A stretch of DNA of 64,000 bases, from contig SCOI01000012.1 in NCBI GenBank assembly GCA_005503085.1, positions 62,001 to 126,000 on the forward strand, given 5' to 3'. This document shows, piece by piece, positions 36,988 through 45,943 of the stretch. Positions within the stretch are counted from its first letter, which is position 1, and the number at the start of each line of letters is the position of its first letter. Under the pieces are notes generated by a model. The model did not search any database and was not told where the DNA came from. It saw nothing but the letters and a program-made list of their open reading frames with translations. This DNA is from Burkholderiales bacterium C2 (GTDB taxonomy: Bacteria; Pseudomonadota; Gammaproteobacteria; Burkholderiales; Burkholderiaceae_C). Both the position numbers and the translations under genes were made by a program.

Positions 36988-37860
36988 ATGCGCTTCACGC
37001 CCGACACCGCGTTCCGCCTGCAGCTGCCCGGGGGGCAAGACCTGCCCCCTGAGATTCCCTTGATCTGCGACTCGCCGCACAGCGGCATCGAGTACCCGGA
37101 CGACTTCGACAGCTGCCTGCCGCCGCTGACATTGCGGCGCGGCGAGGACACCCATGTGGACGCGCTCTGGCAAGCCGCGCCGGCCCAGGGCGCGACGCTG
37201 TTGGCGGCGCGCTTCCCGCGCAGCTATATCGACCCGAACCGTGAGCTCGCCGACCTCGATCCGGCGCTGCTGGCCGAGCCCTGGCCCGAGCCGCTGGCGC
37301 CCGGCGAGAAGACCCGGCTGGGCTATGGCCTGATCTGGCGCCAGGTGGCCAAGGACCAGCCGATCTACGCGCGCAAGCTCTCGGTAACCGAGGTGCAGGC
37401 CCGCATCGCCAACTGCTGGAAGCCCTATCACGCGGCGCTCGACGCGGCGGTCGAGCGCGCCCATGCCCGCTTCGGCGCGGTCTGGCATCTGAACCTGCAC
37501 TCGATGCCCAACAATGCCTTCGAGCGCCTGGGCCTGACGCGCAGCGATGCGCTGGCCGATTTCGTGCTGGGCGACCGCGACGGCACGACCTGCGAGCCGG
37601 CCCTGCTGGACGTGATCGAGGCCAGCCTGCGCGGCCATGGCTATAGCGTCGCGCGCAACGATCCCTACAAGGGCGTGGCCCTGATCGGCCGCATCGGCCG
37701 GCCGGCCGAGTGCCGCCACAGCCTGCAGATCGAGATCCGCCGCCCGCTCTATATGGACGAGCTCAGTCGCGAGCGCAATGCCGGCTTCGAGCCGCTGCGG
37801 CAATGCCTGACGGCGACGCTGGCGGCGGTGGCTGCCCATGTGCGAAGCCAGCTGCGCTGA
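36988..37860 (+). CDS. N-formylglutamate amidohydrolase family protein
   Basis: 290 aa. Metal and catalytic segments are visible in order: CDSPHSGIEYP, RRGEDTHVDALW, FPRSYIDPNRELAD and HLNLHSMPN. These match the FGase family, which splits N-formylglutamate to glutamate and formate at the end of one histidine degradation route. No hut genes are near. The operon partner is a periplasmic binding protein and the likely regulator a LysR protein, so the true substrate may be another N-acyl amino acid brought in from outside. Confidence 0.88.
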   Translation: MRFTPDTAFRLQLPGGQDLPPEIPLICDSPHSGIEYPDDFDSCLPPLTLRRGEDTHVDALWQAAPAQGATLLAARFPRSYIDPNRELADLDPALLAEPWPEPLAPGEKTRLGYGLIWRQVAKDQPIYARKLSVTEVQARIANCWKPYHAALDAAVERAHARFGAVWHLNLHSMPNNAFERLGLTRSDALADFVLGDRDGTTCEPALLDVIEASLRGHGYSVARNDPYKGVALIGRIGRPAECRHSLQIEIRRPLYMDELSRERNAGFEPLRQCLTATLAAVAAHVRSQLR

Positions 37861-37965
37861 ACTGTCCCCGCCCGCTGTGGACAAGTTCGTGGGCAAACTG
37901 CCCACAGCGACGCCAAGTGATTGATTCCTAAGGGGATTGCTTGGCCTGCTGCAATATGAGGCAGG

Positions 37966-38496
37966 TCAGGGTTGCTCGGCCAGCGCCTTCAGATTGGCCA
38001 GGCCGGCCTCGAAGTCGGGGCCGACCATGCGGTCGCCGAACAGGGCCAGCCAGCGGAACAGCGGGTTGCTGCCCATATCGCCGTTCATCACCCAGCTGAT
38101 CTTCGTGCCCGAGCCGCTGGGCTCCAGGCGCAGCTCGCCCTGCGAGGTAGTGCCGAAGTCGGGGAAGAACAGCTCGTAGCCCAGGCGCTGGCCGGGCTCG
38201 GCGGTGGTGAAGGTCATGCGGCCGTCGCCCTCGCTCTTGCTCTTCCAGGCCCAGACGGCGCCGCTGCCCGATTCGGGGCCGCTGTACTCGATCTGCATCG
38301 CCGGGTCACGCTGGTTCCAGACCGACCATTGCTTCCAGTGGCGCGGGTTGGCCACCAGCGCATAGACCTTGTCCGGCGCGGCCTGGATCTGCGCCGTGCG
38401 CGTCACGGTGAACTTGGACGACAGCAGCAGGCCACCCAGCAGCAGCACCGCGACCAGCCCGAGAATCAGCACAGCGAGTGTCTTCAGCAGTTTCAT
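37966..38496 (-). CDS. SRPBCC (START-like) domain protein with N-terminal membrane anchor
   Basis: 176 aa from ATG 38496, with GGAG upstream. A hydrophobic N-terminus (LLKTLAVLILGLVAVLLLGGLLL) is followed by the polyketide-cyclase/START-like fold: VTRTAQIQAAPDKVYALVANPRHWKQWSVW and GSGAVWAWKSKSEGDGRMTFT. The family binds hydrophobic ligands in a deep cavity; the anchor would place it at the inner membrane, facing the periplasm. No enzyme or pathway partner is adjacent, since the next gene is divergent. Confidence 0.85.
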   Translation of the reverse strand: MKLLKTLAVLILGLVAVLLLGGLLLSSKFTVTRTAQIQAAPDKVYALVANPRHWKQWSVWNQRDPAMQIEYSGPESGSGAVWAWKSKSEGDGRMTFTTAEPGQRLGYELFFPDFGTTSQGELRLEPSGSGTKISWVMNGDMGSNPLFRWLALFGDRMVGPDFEAGLANLKALAEQP

Positions 38497-38584
38497 GGCG
38501 ATCTCCAGGCCGCTCAGCTTGCCGCCGTGCCCAGCCCCTCGCAATGGGGGCTGGCCCTAAACTGCAGGCCACCAGGAGTGATGC

Positions 38585-39433
38585 ATGCTGAGCCAAGAAC
38601 AGAAATCCAGCTTTGACGAACAGGGCTTCCTGATACTGCCCCATTTCAAGAACGCAGCCCAGATCGCCGCGCTGCGCGCGCGCGCCGAGGCCCTGGTCGA
38701 GGCCTTCGACCCCGGCGAGCAGCGTGCCATCTTCACGACCCAGGAGCAGGAGCGCAACGTCGACGACTACTTCCTCGACTCCGACGACAAGATGCGCTGC
38801 TTCTTCGAGGAGGAGGCCTTCGACGCCCAGGGCCGGCTGCGCCAGGCCAAGGCCTTGTCGATCAACAAGATCGGCCATGCGATGCATGACCTGGACCCTG
38901 TGTTCCGCGAGTTCTCCAGCGGGCCCGAGCTGGCGGCCGTGGCCCGCGATGTGGGCCTGAGCCGGCCGCAGGTCTGGCAGTCCATGTATATCTTCAAGCA
39001 GCCGGGCATAGGCGGCGAGGTGCGCTGGCACCAGGACGCCAGCTTCTTCGACAGCGATCCGATCACCGTGACGACCTTCTGGTTCGCGCTGGAGGATGCG
39101 ACGCGCGACAACGGCTGCCTGTGGGCCGAGCCGGGGGGGCATCGCGGGCCTCGTGGCGTGTTGCGCGAGCGCTTTGTGCGCGAGGGCCGACGAGCCTGGA
39201 TGGAGACGCTGGACGAAACGCCCTGGCCCTCGGTCGATGCGCTGGCCGAGCCGCTGGAGGTCGAGGCCGGCGCGCTGGTGATCTTCCATGGCCTGCTGCC
39301 GCACTACAGCGCGCCGAACCGCTCGGCGCACTCACGCCATGCTTACACCTTGCATGTGACCGATGCGGCCAGCGCCTATTCGCCGCGCAACTGGCTGCAG
39401 CGCGGGCAGCAGCTGCCGGTGCGGGGCTTTTGA
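38585..39433 (+). CDS. Phytanoyl-CoA dioxygenase family protein (PhyH/PHYHD1-like)
   Basis: 282 aa, ATG preceded by AGGAG. It is a Fe(II)/2-oxoglutarate oxygenase: VRWHQDASFF provides the His-x-Asp, and FHGLLPHYSAPNRSAHSR provides the distal His and the 2-oxoglutarate-binding Arg. SINKIGHAMHDLDPVFREFS and CLWAEPGGHR are characteristic of the PHYHD1-like branch rather than the phytanoyl-CoA enzyme itself. The substrate is unknown. It is monocistronic and divergent from the SRPBCC gene. Confidence 0.88.
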   Translation: MLSQEQKSSFDEQGFLILPHFKNAAQIAALRARAEALVEAFDPGEQRAIFTTQEQERNVDDYFLDSDDKMRCFFEEEAFDAQGRLRQAKALSINKIGHAMHDLDPVFREFSSGPELAAVARDVGLSRPQVWQSMYIFKQPGIGGEVRWHQDASFFDSDPITVTTFWFALEDATRDNGCLWAEPGGHRGPRGVLRERFVREGRRAWMETLDETPWPSVDALAEPLEVEAGALVIFHGLLPHYSAPNRSAHSRHAYTLHVTDAASAYSPRNWLQRGQQLPVRGF

Positions 39434-39440
39434 GGACGCT

Positions 39441-39881
39441 TCAGTGAAGCAGTGAGGCGGGGCGGTCCGGATCGGAGCGCTCGCGCCAGGCTTCCTGGGT
39501 CTGCTCGCGGGCGGCCTGCAGCTGCTGGCACAGCTCGAACACGCCCAGGCCATCGGCCTCGCCGGCCACCGCTTCCGGCGTCGCGACGGTGGCCAGCGCC
39601 GGCAGGTCGGCCAGCGCGCCCAGCAGCTCGAACAGCAGTTCCAGGCCCGGCTCGCCGCCGGGCTCCAGCTGGCGCGCCGCGCCGAGGCTGCGGCACAGAT
39701 ACCAGCAGGCGCTGGCGGCGTCGTCGCAGCGGGCATGCTCCAGCGCCAGCTGCTCCAGCGCCGCGCTGCGCTCGGCCGCCTCCTCATCGACCTCGGCCCG
39801 GCACTCATCCAGGCCTTGCCAGGCGGAGTCGTGCTCAGGCTGCACGGATTCGCCAGCTCGCTGCTTGATAAGGATCGCCAT
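39441..39881 (-). CDS. Hypothetical acidic helical protein
   Basis: 146 aa from ATG 39881, preceded by AGGA at short spacing. The sequence is rich in Ala, Glu, Leu and Gln with predicted helices throughout (AAERSAALEQLALEHARCDD, LELLFELLGALADLPAL) and no signal peptide or known motif. It lies 129 bp after glmU on the same strand. I do not recognise the family; base composition and codon use resemble the neighbours, so I take it as genuine. Confidence 0.6.
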   Translation of the reverse strand: MAILIKQRAGESVQPEHDSAWQGLDECRAEVDEEAAERSAALEQLALEHARCDDAASACWYLCRSLGAARQLEPGGEPGLELLFELLGALADLPALATVATPEAVAGEADGLGVFELCQQLQAAREQTQEAWRERSDPDRPASLLH

Positions 39882-40010
39882 GACTGCAGGCCTTGAAGAA
39901 GAAATTGCCACCAATGCTAGGCATCGGGCTGTCCCGCAGCTGTCCCTTGTTCATGGTTGTTGAGGGTTATTGGCGGCCATGGCCCCGGATTCTCGTGCAT
40001 TTGTCACGGC

Positions 40011-41393
40011 TCAGCGCTTTTTGCTCGGGCGGGTCCAGCCGGCGATGCCAGCCTGTTTGCCGCGCGCCACAGCGAGCTCGCCGGCCGCCACCGGCTTGGT
40101 GATCGTGGAGCCGCCGCCAATCGTCGCGCCGGCGCCGATCTCGACCGGGGCCACCAGCACGCAGTTGCTGCCCACATGCACATCGGCACCGATCACGGTG
40201 CGGTGCTTGTTGGCGCCGTCGTAATTGGCGGTGATGGAGCCGGCGCCATAGTTGACCCGCTCACCCACCGTGGCATCGCCCAGATAGGCCAGGTGGTTGG
40301 CCTTGGCGCCCTTGGCCAGGGTCGAATTCTTGACCTCGACAAAGTTGCCGATATGGACCTCGGCGCCCAGCTCGGCGCCAGGCCGCAACCGCGCGAACGG
40401 GCCGATCAGCGCGCCTTCGCCGACCGTGACGCCCTGGGCCTCGCCATCGATATGGGTGAATTCATGGATGCGCGCGCCGGCCGCAATGCGGGCATTGCGG
40501 ATCACGCAGTTGGCGCCGATGCGCACACCGTCGCCCAGCACGACCTGACCCTCGAAGACGCAGTTGACATCGATCTCGACATCCTGGCCGCAGCTCAGCG
40601 AGCCGCGCAGATCGAAACGCGCCGGGTCGGCCAGGCGCACACCGGCCTCCAGCAGCGCGCCGGCCTGCAGATGCTGGAAGCGGCGCTCCAGATCGGCCAG
40701 CTGCAAGGGGCTGTTGACGCCCAGCACCTCGGTCTCGCTGCCGGTCTTGACGCTGACCACCGGCACGCCCTCGGCCACGGCCATCGCGACGATGTCGGTC
40801 AGGTAGTACTCGCCCTGGACGTTGTCGTTTTTCAAGGCCGCGACCCAGCGCTTCAGCGCCGCCGTCGGCGCGGCCATCATGCCGGTGTAGCACTCGCGGA
40901 TCTGGCGTTGCTCGGGCGTGGCGTCCTTGTGCTCGACGATGGCTTTGACGAGTTGACCCTCGCGCACGATACGGCCATAGCCCGTCGGGTCGCTGTATTC
41001 GATGGTCAGCAGCACCAGCTTCTCGCCGCCGCAGGCCTCGACCAGCTGGCGCGTCGTCGCGGCGCTGATCAGCGGCGTGTCGCCGTTGAGTATCAGGGTG
41101 CTGCCGCTGTCGGGCAGATGCGGCACGACCTGCTGGATCGCATGGCCGGTGCCGAGCTGGGGCATCTGGCGCACAAAGGCTATACCAGATCCGGCGGGGC
41201 CGGCCACCGCCGCCTCGACCTGCTCGGCGCCATGGCCGGTGATCACCAGGCGCTGGGCGGCGCCCAGCTCGGCCGTCGTGTCCAGCACATGCCGCAGCAG
41301 CGAGCGACCCGCCAGCTTGTGCAGGACCTTGGGCAGGGTGGACTTCATGCGGGTGCCCTTGCCCGCGGCCATGATGACCAGGTTCAACGTCAT
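40011..41393 (-). CDS. glmU: Bifunctional N-acetylglucosamine-1-phosphate uridyltransferase / glucosamine-1-phosphate acetyltransferase
   Basis: 460 aa, full length. The N-terminal pyrophosphorylase domain opens with VIMAAGKGTRMKSTLPKVLHK, and NGDTPLI gives the metal Asp. The C-terminal half is a left-handed beta-helix of hexapeptide repeats with HIGNFVEVKNSTLAKGAKANHLAYLG and VNYGAGSITANYDG, the acetyl-CoA site. It makes UDP-GlcNAc for peptidoglycan and LPS. A DUF4136 lipoprotein gene ends 51 bp upstream on the same strand. Confidence 0.97.
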   Translation of the reverse strand: MTLNLVIMAAGKGTRMKSTLPKVLHKLAGRSLLRHVLDTTAELGAAQRLVITGHGAEQVEAAVAGPAGSGIAFVRQMPQLGTGHAIQQVVPHLPDSGSTLILNGDTPLISAATTRQLVEACGGEKLVLLTIEYSDPTGYGRIVREGQLVKAIVEHKDATPEQRQIRECYTGMMAAPTAALKRWVAALKNDNVQGEYYLTDIVAMAVAEGVPVVSVKTGSETEVLGVNSPLQLADLERRFQHLQAGALLEAGVRLADPARFDLRGSLSCGQDVEIDVNCVFEGQVVLGDGVRIGANCVIRNARIAAGARIHEFTHIDGEAQGVTVGEGALIGPFARLRPGAELGAEVHIGNFVEVKNSTLAKGAKANHLAYLGDATVGERVNYGAGSITANYDGANKHRTVIGADVHVGSNCVLVAPVEIGAGATIGGGSTITKPVAAGELAVARGKQAGIAGWTRPSKKR

Positions 41394-41444
41394 AGCGATC
41401 AGCGCGTCTTCCGTTTCAGAAGCAGCGATTATCGACGACGCTTG

Positions 41445-42047
41445 TTACCGGATTCTTTGCACCGCGATCGCGTGGGGCTCGGGGCGGGTGTTCGGGAAGT
41501 CGCTCAGCGCGGCCTCGAACATCGCGCTGATCAGGTCGGCATCGCCCTGGGTCAGGCCGTCATTGCTGGCGCGGGCCTCGTACAGCGGCTCGCTGCTGCC
41601 GCGGTCGCGCAGCAGCAGGGCCACCTCGCGGTCATAGCGGCGGTCCACCGGATAGTGCAGCGGGTAGTAGTAGGAGCGACCCATGCGACCATAGCGCCAG
41701 GCATTGATATTGCCGTGCCAGCGCCACCACAGCGGGTCGTCCCAGGGCGCGCGCTCCTGCGCGCTGACGCGCACGCCCAGTGCCACCAGCACATCGGCGC
41801 TCTTGGCATCGGCGGCGGGCTTGAAGCCGGCCTTCTCCAGCGCCACGCGGGCGGCATCCTCAAGCTCGGTCTGGCGCGAGCCTTCCTGCTGCTGCGAGGG
41901 CAGGCGCTCGAAGGCATAGCTGCCGGGCGCTCGGCCGGCCGGCCAGGTGCCGAAGCTGCTGACCTCGGAGCGTATCGTGTAGGGGCCGCTGCAGGCGCTC
42001 AGAGCCGCCAACGCAACAGCGCTCAACAAGAGGTGACGTCTTTGCAT
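41445..42047 (-). CDS. DUF4136 lipoprotein
   Basis: 200 aa. The signal peptide MQRRHLLLSAVALAALSACSG ends in the lipobox LSAC. The mature region, with FGTWPAGRAPGSYAFERLPSQQ, the ADVLVALGVRVSAQ strand and a Trp/Tyr-rich stretch around WWRWHGNINAWRYGRMGR, fits DUF4136. It probably sits in the outer membrane facing the periplasm. It lies between ttcA and glmU on the same strand. Function unknown. Confidence 0.88.
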   Translation of the reverse strand: MQRRHLLLSAVALAALSACSGPYTIRSEVSSFGTWPAGRAPGSYAFERLPSQQQEGSRQTELEDAARVALEKAGFKPAADAKSADVLVALGVRVSAQERAPWDDPLWWRWHGNINAWRYGRMGRSYYYPLHYPVDRRYDREVALLLRDRGSSEPLYEARASNDGLTQGDADLISAMFEAALSDFPNTRPEPHAIAVQRIR

Positions 42048-42110
42048 GATGATTCTTGCCTCCTTGGTAAGCGCCTATTCTGAACCGCTCTTGTTAGCCG
42101 CGTGTAAAGC

Positions 42111-43055
42111 TCAGTCTTCGTCGCGGTGAAGCTTGATCACCGAGGCCGGCGTGGCCGGGCTGCCGCAGGCCTCGTCCTCGTCGAAGGCGATATCGCCGTC
42201 GGGCTCCGGCGTGCCGCTGGCCTTGATGGTTTCGAAGGGGAAGAGCTTGCGGTCCATCATGTGTGAGGGGACGATATTGCTCATCGCGGTGAACATGTTC
42301 TCGACCCGGCCCGGGAAGCGGCGGTCCCAGTCATTGAGCATGGCCTTGACCTGCACGCGCTGCAGGTTCTCCTGGCTGCCGCAGAGATTGCAGGGAATGA
42401 TGGGGAACTCGCGGTGCTCGGCCCAGCGCACCAGATCGGGCTCGCGCACATAGGCCAGCGGGCGTATCACGACATTCCTGCCGTCATCGCTGACCAGCTT
42501 GGGCGGCATGCCCTTCATGCGGCTGCCGAAGAACATGTTCAGGAACAGGGTCGTGACGATGTCGTCGCGGTGGTGGCCCAGCGCGATCTTGGTGGCGCCG
42601 ATTTCCTCGGCGACGCGGTAGAGGATGCCGCGTCGCAGCCGCGAGCACAGGCTGCAGGTGGTCTTGCCCTCGGGGATCAGGCGCTTGACGATGGAGTAGG
42701 TGTCCTGCTCCTCGATGTGGAAATCGACGCCGCGGCTCTTCAGATAGGCCGGCAGGATCTCTTCCGGGAAGCCCGGCTGCTTCTGGTCGAGGTTGACCGC
42801 GACGATGTCGAACTTGATCGGCGCGCGCTGCTTCAGATTGATCAGGATGTCCAGCAGCGAATAGCTGTCCTTGCCGCCGGACACGCAGACCATGACCTTG
42901 TCGCCGTCTTCGATCATATTGAAGTCGGTGATGGCCTGGCCGACCTGGCGGTGCAGGCGCTTGGAGAGCTTGTTGATCTCCAGCGCCGCTTTCTTGTCGG
43001 CCGCCGTGGTGTCGGTGACCAGTTCCTCGGCGGGGGCGAACAGGGTGTCGCTCAT
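42111..43055 (-). CDS. ttcA: tRNA 2-thiocytidine(32) synthetase TtcA
   Basis: 314 aa from ATG 43055, preceded by AAGGAA; a longer in-frame start inside the neighbouring gene is rejected. The PP-loop [14 protein letters not shown] binds [13 protein letters not shown] and CNLCGSQ provide cysteines for the [4Fe-4S] cluster, and LGHHRDD follows the first pair. It thiolates C32 of certain tRNAs. It starts 10 bp after folB, an order I recall as common in Burkholderiales. Confidence 0.95.
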   Translation of the reverse strand: MSDTLFAPAEELVTDTTAADKKAALEINKLSKRLHRQVGQAITDFNMIEDGDKVMVCVSGGKDSYSLLDILINLKQRAPIKFDIVAVNLDQKQPGFPEEILPAYLKSRGVDFHIEEQDTYSIVKRLIPEGKTTCSLCSRLRRGILYRVAEEIGATKIALGHHRDDIVTTLFLNMFFGSRMKGMPPKLVSDDGRNVVIRPLAYVREPDLVRWAEHREFPIIPCNLCGSQENLQRVQVKAMLNDWDRRFPGRVENMFTAMSNIVPSHMMDRKLFPFETIKASGTPEPDGDIAFDEDEACGSPATPASVIKLHRDED

Positions 43056-43065
43056 GGCTTGTTCC

Positions 43066-43461
43066 TTACGATTGCTTGAGGCCGAAGACCTCGACGCCGA
43101 CCGCATCGCAGTCGGGGTAGACATCGGGCTTCTCGGTGGAGACGCGGGCCGCCTTGACGCGCGGATGCGCCAGCATCAGGGCCAGGATGTCGTCGCACAG
43201 CGTTTCCTGCAGATGGATATGGCCGCGGCCGACGCGCTCGGCGATGGTGCGGCGCATGAAGTCATAGTCGACCACCTCGTGCAGCTCGTCGGCGGTCGGT
43301 GTCGACTGGGCCAGCGGGATGTAGAGGTCGACATTGATCAGCACGCGCTGCTCGCCCTTCTTCTCGAAGTCGTGCACGCCGATATTGATCCAGACCTCGT
43401 AGTCGCGCAGGAACAGGCGGCGGCAGTCGAGCAGGGCCGGGTGGGCAAGGGGGCTGTGCAT
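43066..43461 (-). CDS. folB: Dihydroneopterin aldolase FolB
   Basis: 131 aa. [31 protein letters not shown] with the pterin-binding residues, [12 protein letters not shown] and [20 protein letters not shown] match FolB. It converts 7,8-dihydroneopterin to 6-hydroxymethyl-dihydropterin and glycolaldehyde in folate synthesis. It starts 1 bp after the stop of the pteridine-reductase-like SDR gene and is followed by ttcA, forming one transcript. Confidence 0.93.
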   Translation of the reverse strand: MHSPLAHPALLDCRRLFLRDYEVWINIGVHDFEKKGEQRVLINVDLYIPLAQSTPTADELHEVVDYDFMRRTIAERVGRGHIHLQETLCDDILALMLAHPRVKAARVSTEKPDVYPDCDAVGVEVFGLKQS

Positions 43462-43462
43462 A

Positions 43463-44245
43463 TCAAAGGCCTTGTTCGGTCTTGGGGGTCAGGAACATCA
43501 CGTCGCGGGCCTGGGCCGCCAGATGCTGGCCGCCATCGACCAGCAAGGTGGTGCCGGTGATGGCCGGCGATTCCAGCAGAAAGCGCACGCTGCGCGCGAT
43601 GTCGGTGGGGGTGGAGGAGTAGTGCAGCGGCGTCAGCCGGTGGGCGGCGCTGAACTCGGCCTCGTTCATCGGCCCCGAGGCCAGCGTCACGCCGGGCGCG
43701 ATGCCGCAGACCCGCAGCCGCGGCGCCAGCGCCTGGGCCAGCAAGGTGTTGCAGGCCTCCAGCGCGGCCTTGGACAGGGTGTAGGAGAGGTAGTCAGGGT
43801 TGGGGTTCCAGAGCTTCTGGTCCAGCACATTGACGACGCAGGCCTGGCTTTGCTGGGCGGCGGCCTGGCGATGCAGCGCGCGTGCCAGCACGATGGCCGG
43901 CGCGGTATTGGCGCGCCAGTGCGCGTCCATGCGGGCATAGCCGAAGCTCTCGACGTCGTCATACTCGAACAGCGAGGCGTTGTTGACGACGGCATCGAGC
44001 CGGCCGAAGTGGGCGACGACGGCCGGCAGCAAGGCCTCGCACTCAGTTTCGACGGCCAGGTCGGCGGCAAAGGCCTGAGCCCGAACGCCGCGTCCGCGCA
44101 GCTCGCCCACCAGGGCCATGGCCTCCTCGGCCGAGCTGCGGTAGTGCACGGCCACGCCATAGCCGGCGCCGGCCAGTTCCAGGGCCATCGCGCGCCCGAG
44201 ACGGCGGGCGCCGCCGGTGATCAGGACGACAGGGGAGGTGCTCAT
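43463..44245 (-). CDS. SDR oxidoreductase, pteridine reductase / FolM type
   Basis: 260 aa Rossmann-fold short-chain dehydrogenase. The coenzyme loop is TGGARRLG, and NNAS follows strand 4. The catalytic Tyr/Lys are Y155 and K159 in YTLSK. The position normally held by Ser, 13 residues before the Tyr, is Asp142 (VNVLDQKL), as in PTR1 and E. coli FolM. VHYRSSAEE after strand 2 fits NADP use. With folB directly downstream this points to reduction of dihydropterins or dihydrofolate. The assignment to FolM (dihydromonapterin reductase) is by motif and context. Confidence 0.82.
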   Translation of the reverse strand: MSTSPVVLITGGARRLGRAMALELAGAGYGVAVHYRSSAEEAMALVGELRGRGVRAQAFAADLAVETECEALLPAVVAHFGRLDAVVNNASLFEYDDVESFGYARMDAHWRANTAPAIVLARALHRQAAAQQSQACVVNVLDQKLWNPNPDYLSYTLSKAALEACNTLLAQALAPRLRVCGIAPGVTLASGPMNEAEFSAAHRLTPLHYSSTPTDIARSVRFLLESPAITGTTLLVDGGQHLAAQARDVMFLTPKTEQGL

Positions 44246-44294
44246 AGAGACATGCAGGCGGATTTGTGGCCAGGGCGGCCAGCCAGCGATTATC

Positions 44295-44897
44295 TCAGCT
44301 GCGCCAACGCCGCCAGGCTCGCCAGCCCAGCAGCAGGGCCAGCACGGCCAGATAGATCAGCGGTTCGGTGAAATTGTTCTTGCCGGCGCGCAGCCACAGA
44401 AAGTGTGCGACCGCCACCAGGCTCAGCAAATAGATGGCCTTGTGCAGCAGCTGCCAGCGCTTGGCGCCCAGCGCCTTGATCGCGCGGTTGAACGAGGTCA
44501 GCGCCAGCGGCAGCATCAGCAACCAGGTCGTGAAACCCAGCAGTATGAAGGGCCTCTTGGCGATGTCGCGGGCGATCTCGCCCAGATCCAGGCCCTGGTC
44601 CAGCCAGCCATAGGCCAGCAGATGCAGGCTGGCATAGAAGAAGGCGAACAGGCCCAGCATGCGCCGAAAGCGCGCCAGCGCCGGCTGGTTGCTGATCACC
44701 CGCAGCGGCGTGATCGCCAGTGTGATGCAGATGAAGCGCAGCGCCCAGTCGCCCAGGCCGCGTATCAGCGCCTCGGCTGGGTTCGCGCCCAGGGTGTTGG
44801 CGATGGCGCCCCACAGCAGGTCGGCGAAGGGAAGCAGGCACAGCAGCAACAGCAGGGGCTTGGCTGCAGGGTGCAGCCACCAGGAACGTCGCACCAC
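44295..44897 (-). CDS. msrQ: MsrQ, heme-binding membrane subunit of periplasmic methionine sulfoxide reductase
   Basis: 200 aa from a GTG start 1 bp after the msrP stop. About six membrane helices. LRFICITLAITPLRVI, RRMLGLFAFFYASLHLLAY and KRWQLLHKAIYLLSLVAVAHFLW hold the conserved His for heme b. It passes electrons from the quinone or flavin pool to MsrP. A ferric reductase-like transmembrane fold is expected. Confidence 0.93.
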   Translation of the reverse strand: MVRRSWWLHPAAKPLLLLLCLLPFADLLWGAIANTLGANPAEALIRGLGDWALRFICITLAITPLRVISNQPALARFRRMLGLFAFFYASLHLLAYGWLDQGLDLGEIARDIAKRPFILLGFTTWLLMLPLALTSFNRAIKALGAKRWQLLHKAIYLLSLVAVAHFLWLRAGKNNFTEPLIYLAVLALLLGWRAWRRWRS

Positions 44898-44898
44898 G

Positions 44899-45876
44899 TC
44901 AGTAGAACTTCTTCAGATCCATGCCCGCATAGAGTTGGCCGACCTGGGCCTCGTAGCCGTTGAACATCAGCGTCGGGCGCTTCTTCGCGAACAGGCCGTC
45001 CTCGCCGATGCGGCGTTCGGTGGCCTGGCTCCAGCGCGGGTGGTCGACCTTGGGGTTCACATTCGAGAAAAAGCCGTATTCCTGGGCCGCCGCGCGGGTC
45101 CAGCTGGACACCGGCTGCTTCTCGACGAAGCGGATCTTGACGATGGACTTGGCGGACTTGAAGCCGTATTTCCAGGGCACGACCAGGCGCACCGGCGCGC
45201 CGTTCTGGTTCGGCAAGACCTCGCCATACATGCCGAAGGCCAGCATCGCCAGCGGATGCATGGCCTCGTCGATGCGCAGGCCCTCGGTATAGGGCCAGTC
45301 CAGCACGCCCGAGCGCAGGCCCGGCATCTGGGCCTTGTCGGCCAGGGTGATGAACTCGAGGTATTTGGCCTTGGAGGTGGGCTCCACTTTCTTGATCAGC
45401 TCGGCCAGCGAATAGCCGACCCAGGGGATCACCATGGACCAGCCCTCGACGCAGCGCAGCCGGTAGATACGCTCCTCCATGGTGCTGAGCTTGAGCAGCG
45501 CGTCGAGGTCGAAGAGGCCGGGCTTGCCGACCTCGCCCTCGACCGCGACGGTCCAGGGCCGGGTCTTCAGCGTGCCGGCACTGCGCGCCGGATCGGCCTT
45601 GTCGGTGCCGAACTCATAGAAGTTGTTGTACGTGCTGGCGTCCTTGAAGCTGGTCGGCTTCTCCATCGTCAGCGCGCCGGGGAGGGCGCTCTTGGCGCCG
45701 GGCAGCTTGGCGGCGCTCTGTGCCAATGCCTCACGCCCGGCCCAGCCGGCCAGCGCAGCGCCGGCCGCGCCGCCGGCCATCAGGCGCAGCCAGTCGCGCC
45801 GCGCCTCGTAAATATGCTGGGGCGTGATCTCGGACGCGATCGGCTGATCGAACGGAATAGGGCGGACTCGGGGCAT
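44899..45876 (-). CDS. msrP: MsrP, periplasmic molybdopterin methionine sulfoxide reductase
   Basis: 325 aa. A Tat signal ([21 protein letters not shown]) opens the protein. [16 protein letters not shown], the molybdenum ligand Cys in [14 protein letters not shown], and [23 protein letters not shown] are the YedY/MsrP landmarks. It repairs oxidised methionines in periplasmic proteins and is encoded directly before its membrane partner MsrQ. The C-terminal [15 protein letters not shown] is also typical. Confidence 0.95.
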   Translation of the reverse strand: MPRVRPIPFDQPIASEITPQHIYEARRDWLRLMAGGAAGAALAGWAGREALAQSAAKLPGAKSALPGALTMEKPTSFKDASTYNNFYEFGTDKADPARSAGTLKTRPWTVAVEGEVGKPGLFDLDALLKLSTMEERIYRLRCVEGWSMVIPWVGYSLAELIKKVEPTSKAKYLEFITLADKAQMPGLRSGVLDWPYTEGLRIDEAMHPLAMLAFGMYGEVLPNQNGAPVRLVVPWKYGFKSAKSIVKIRFVEKQPVSSWTRAAAQEYGFFSNVNPKVDHPRWSQATERRIGEDGLFAKKRPTLMFNGYEAQVGQLYAGMDLKKFY

Positions 45877-45943
45877 GCATCTCTCCTGGGGCTGTGGCTC
45901 ACTGTCGGGCGAGCGCTGGCGAACCTTACGCGATAACGCTAAA

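Noticed and set aside
37876..37884. TGTGGACAA, one mismatch from a DnaA box
   Set aside because: A single copy without AT-rich DNA, dnaA or dnaN nearby; not an origin.
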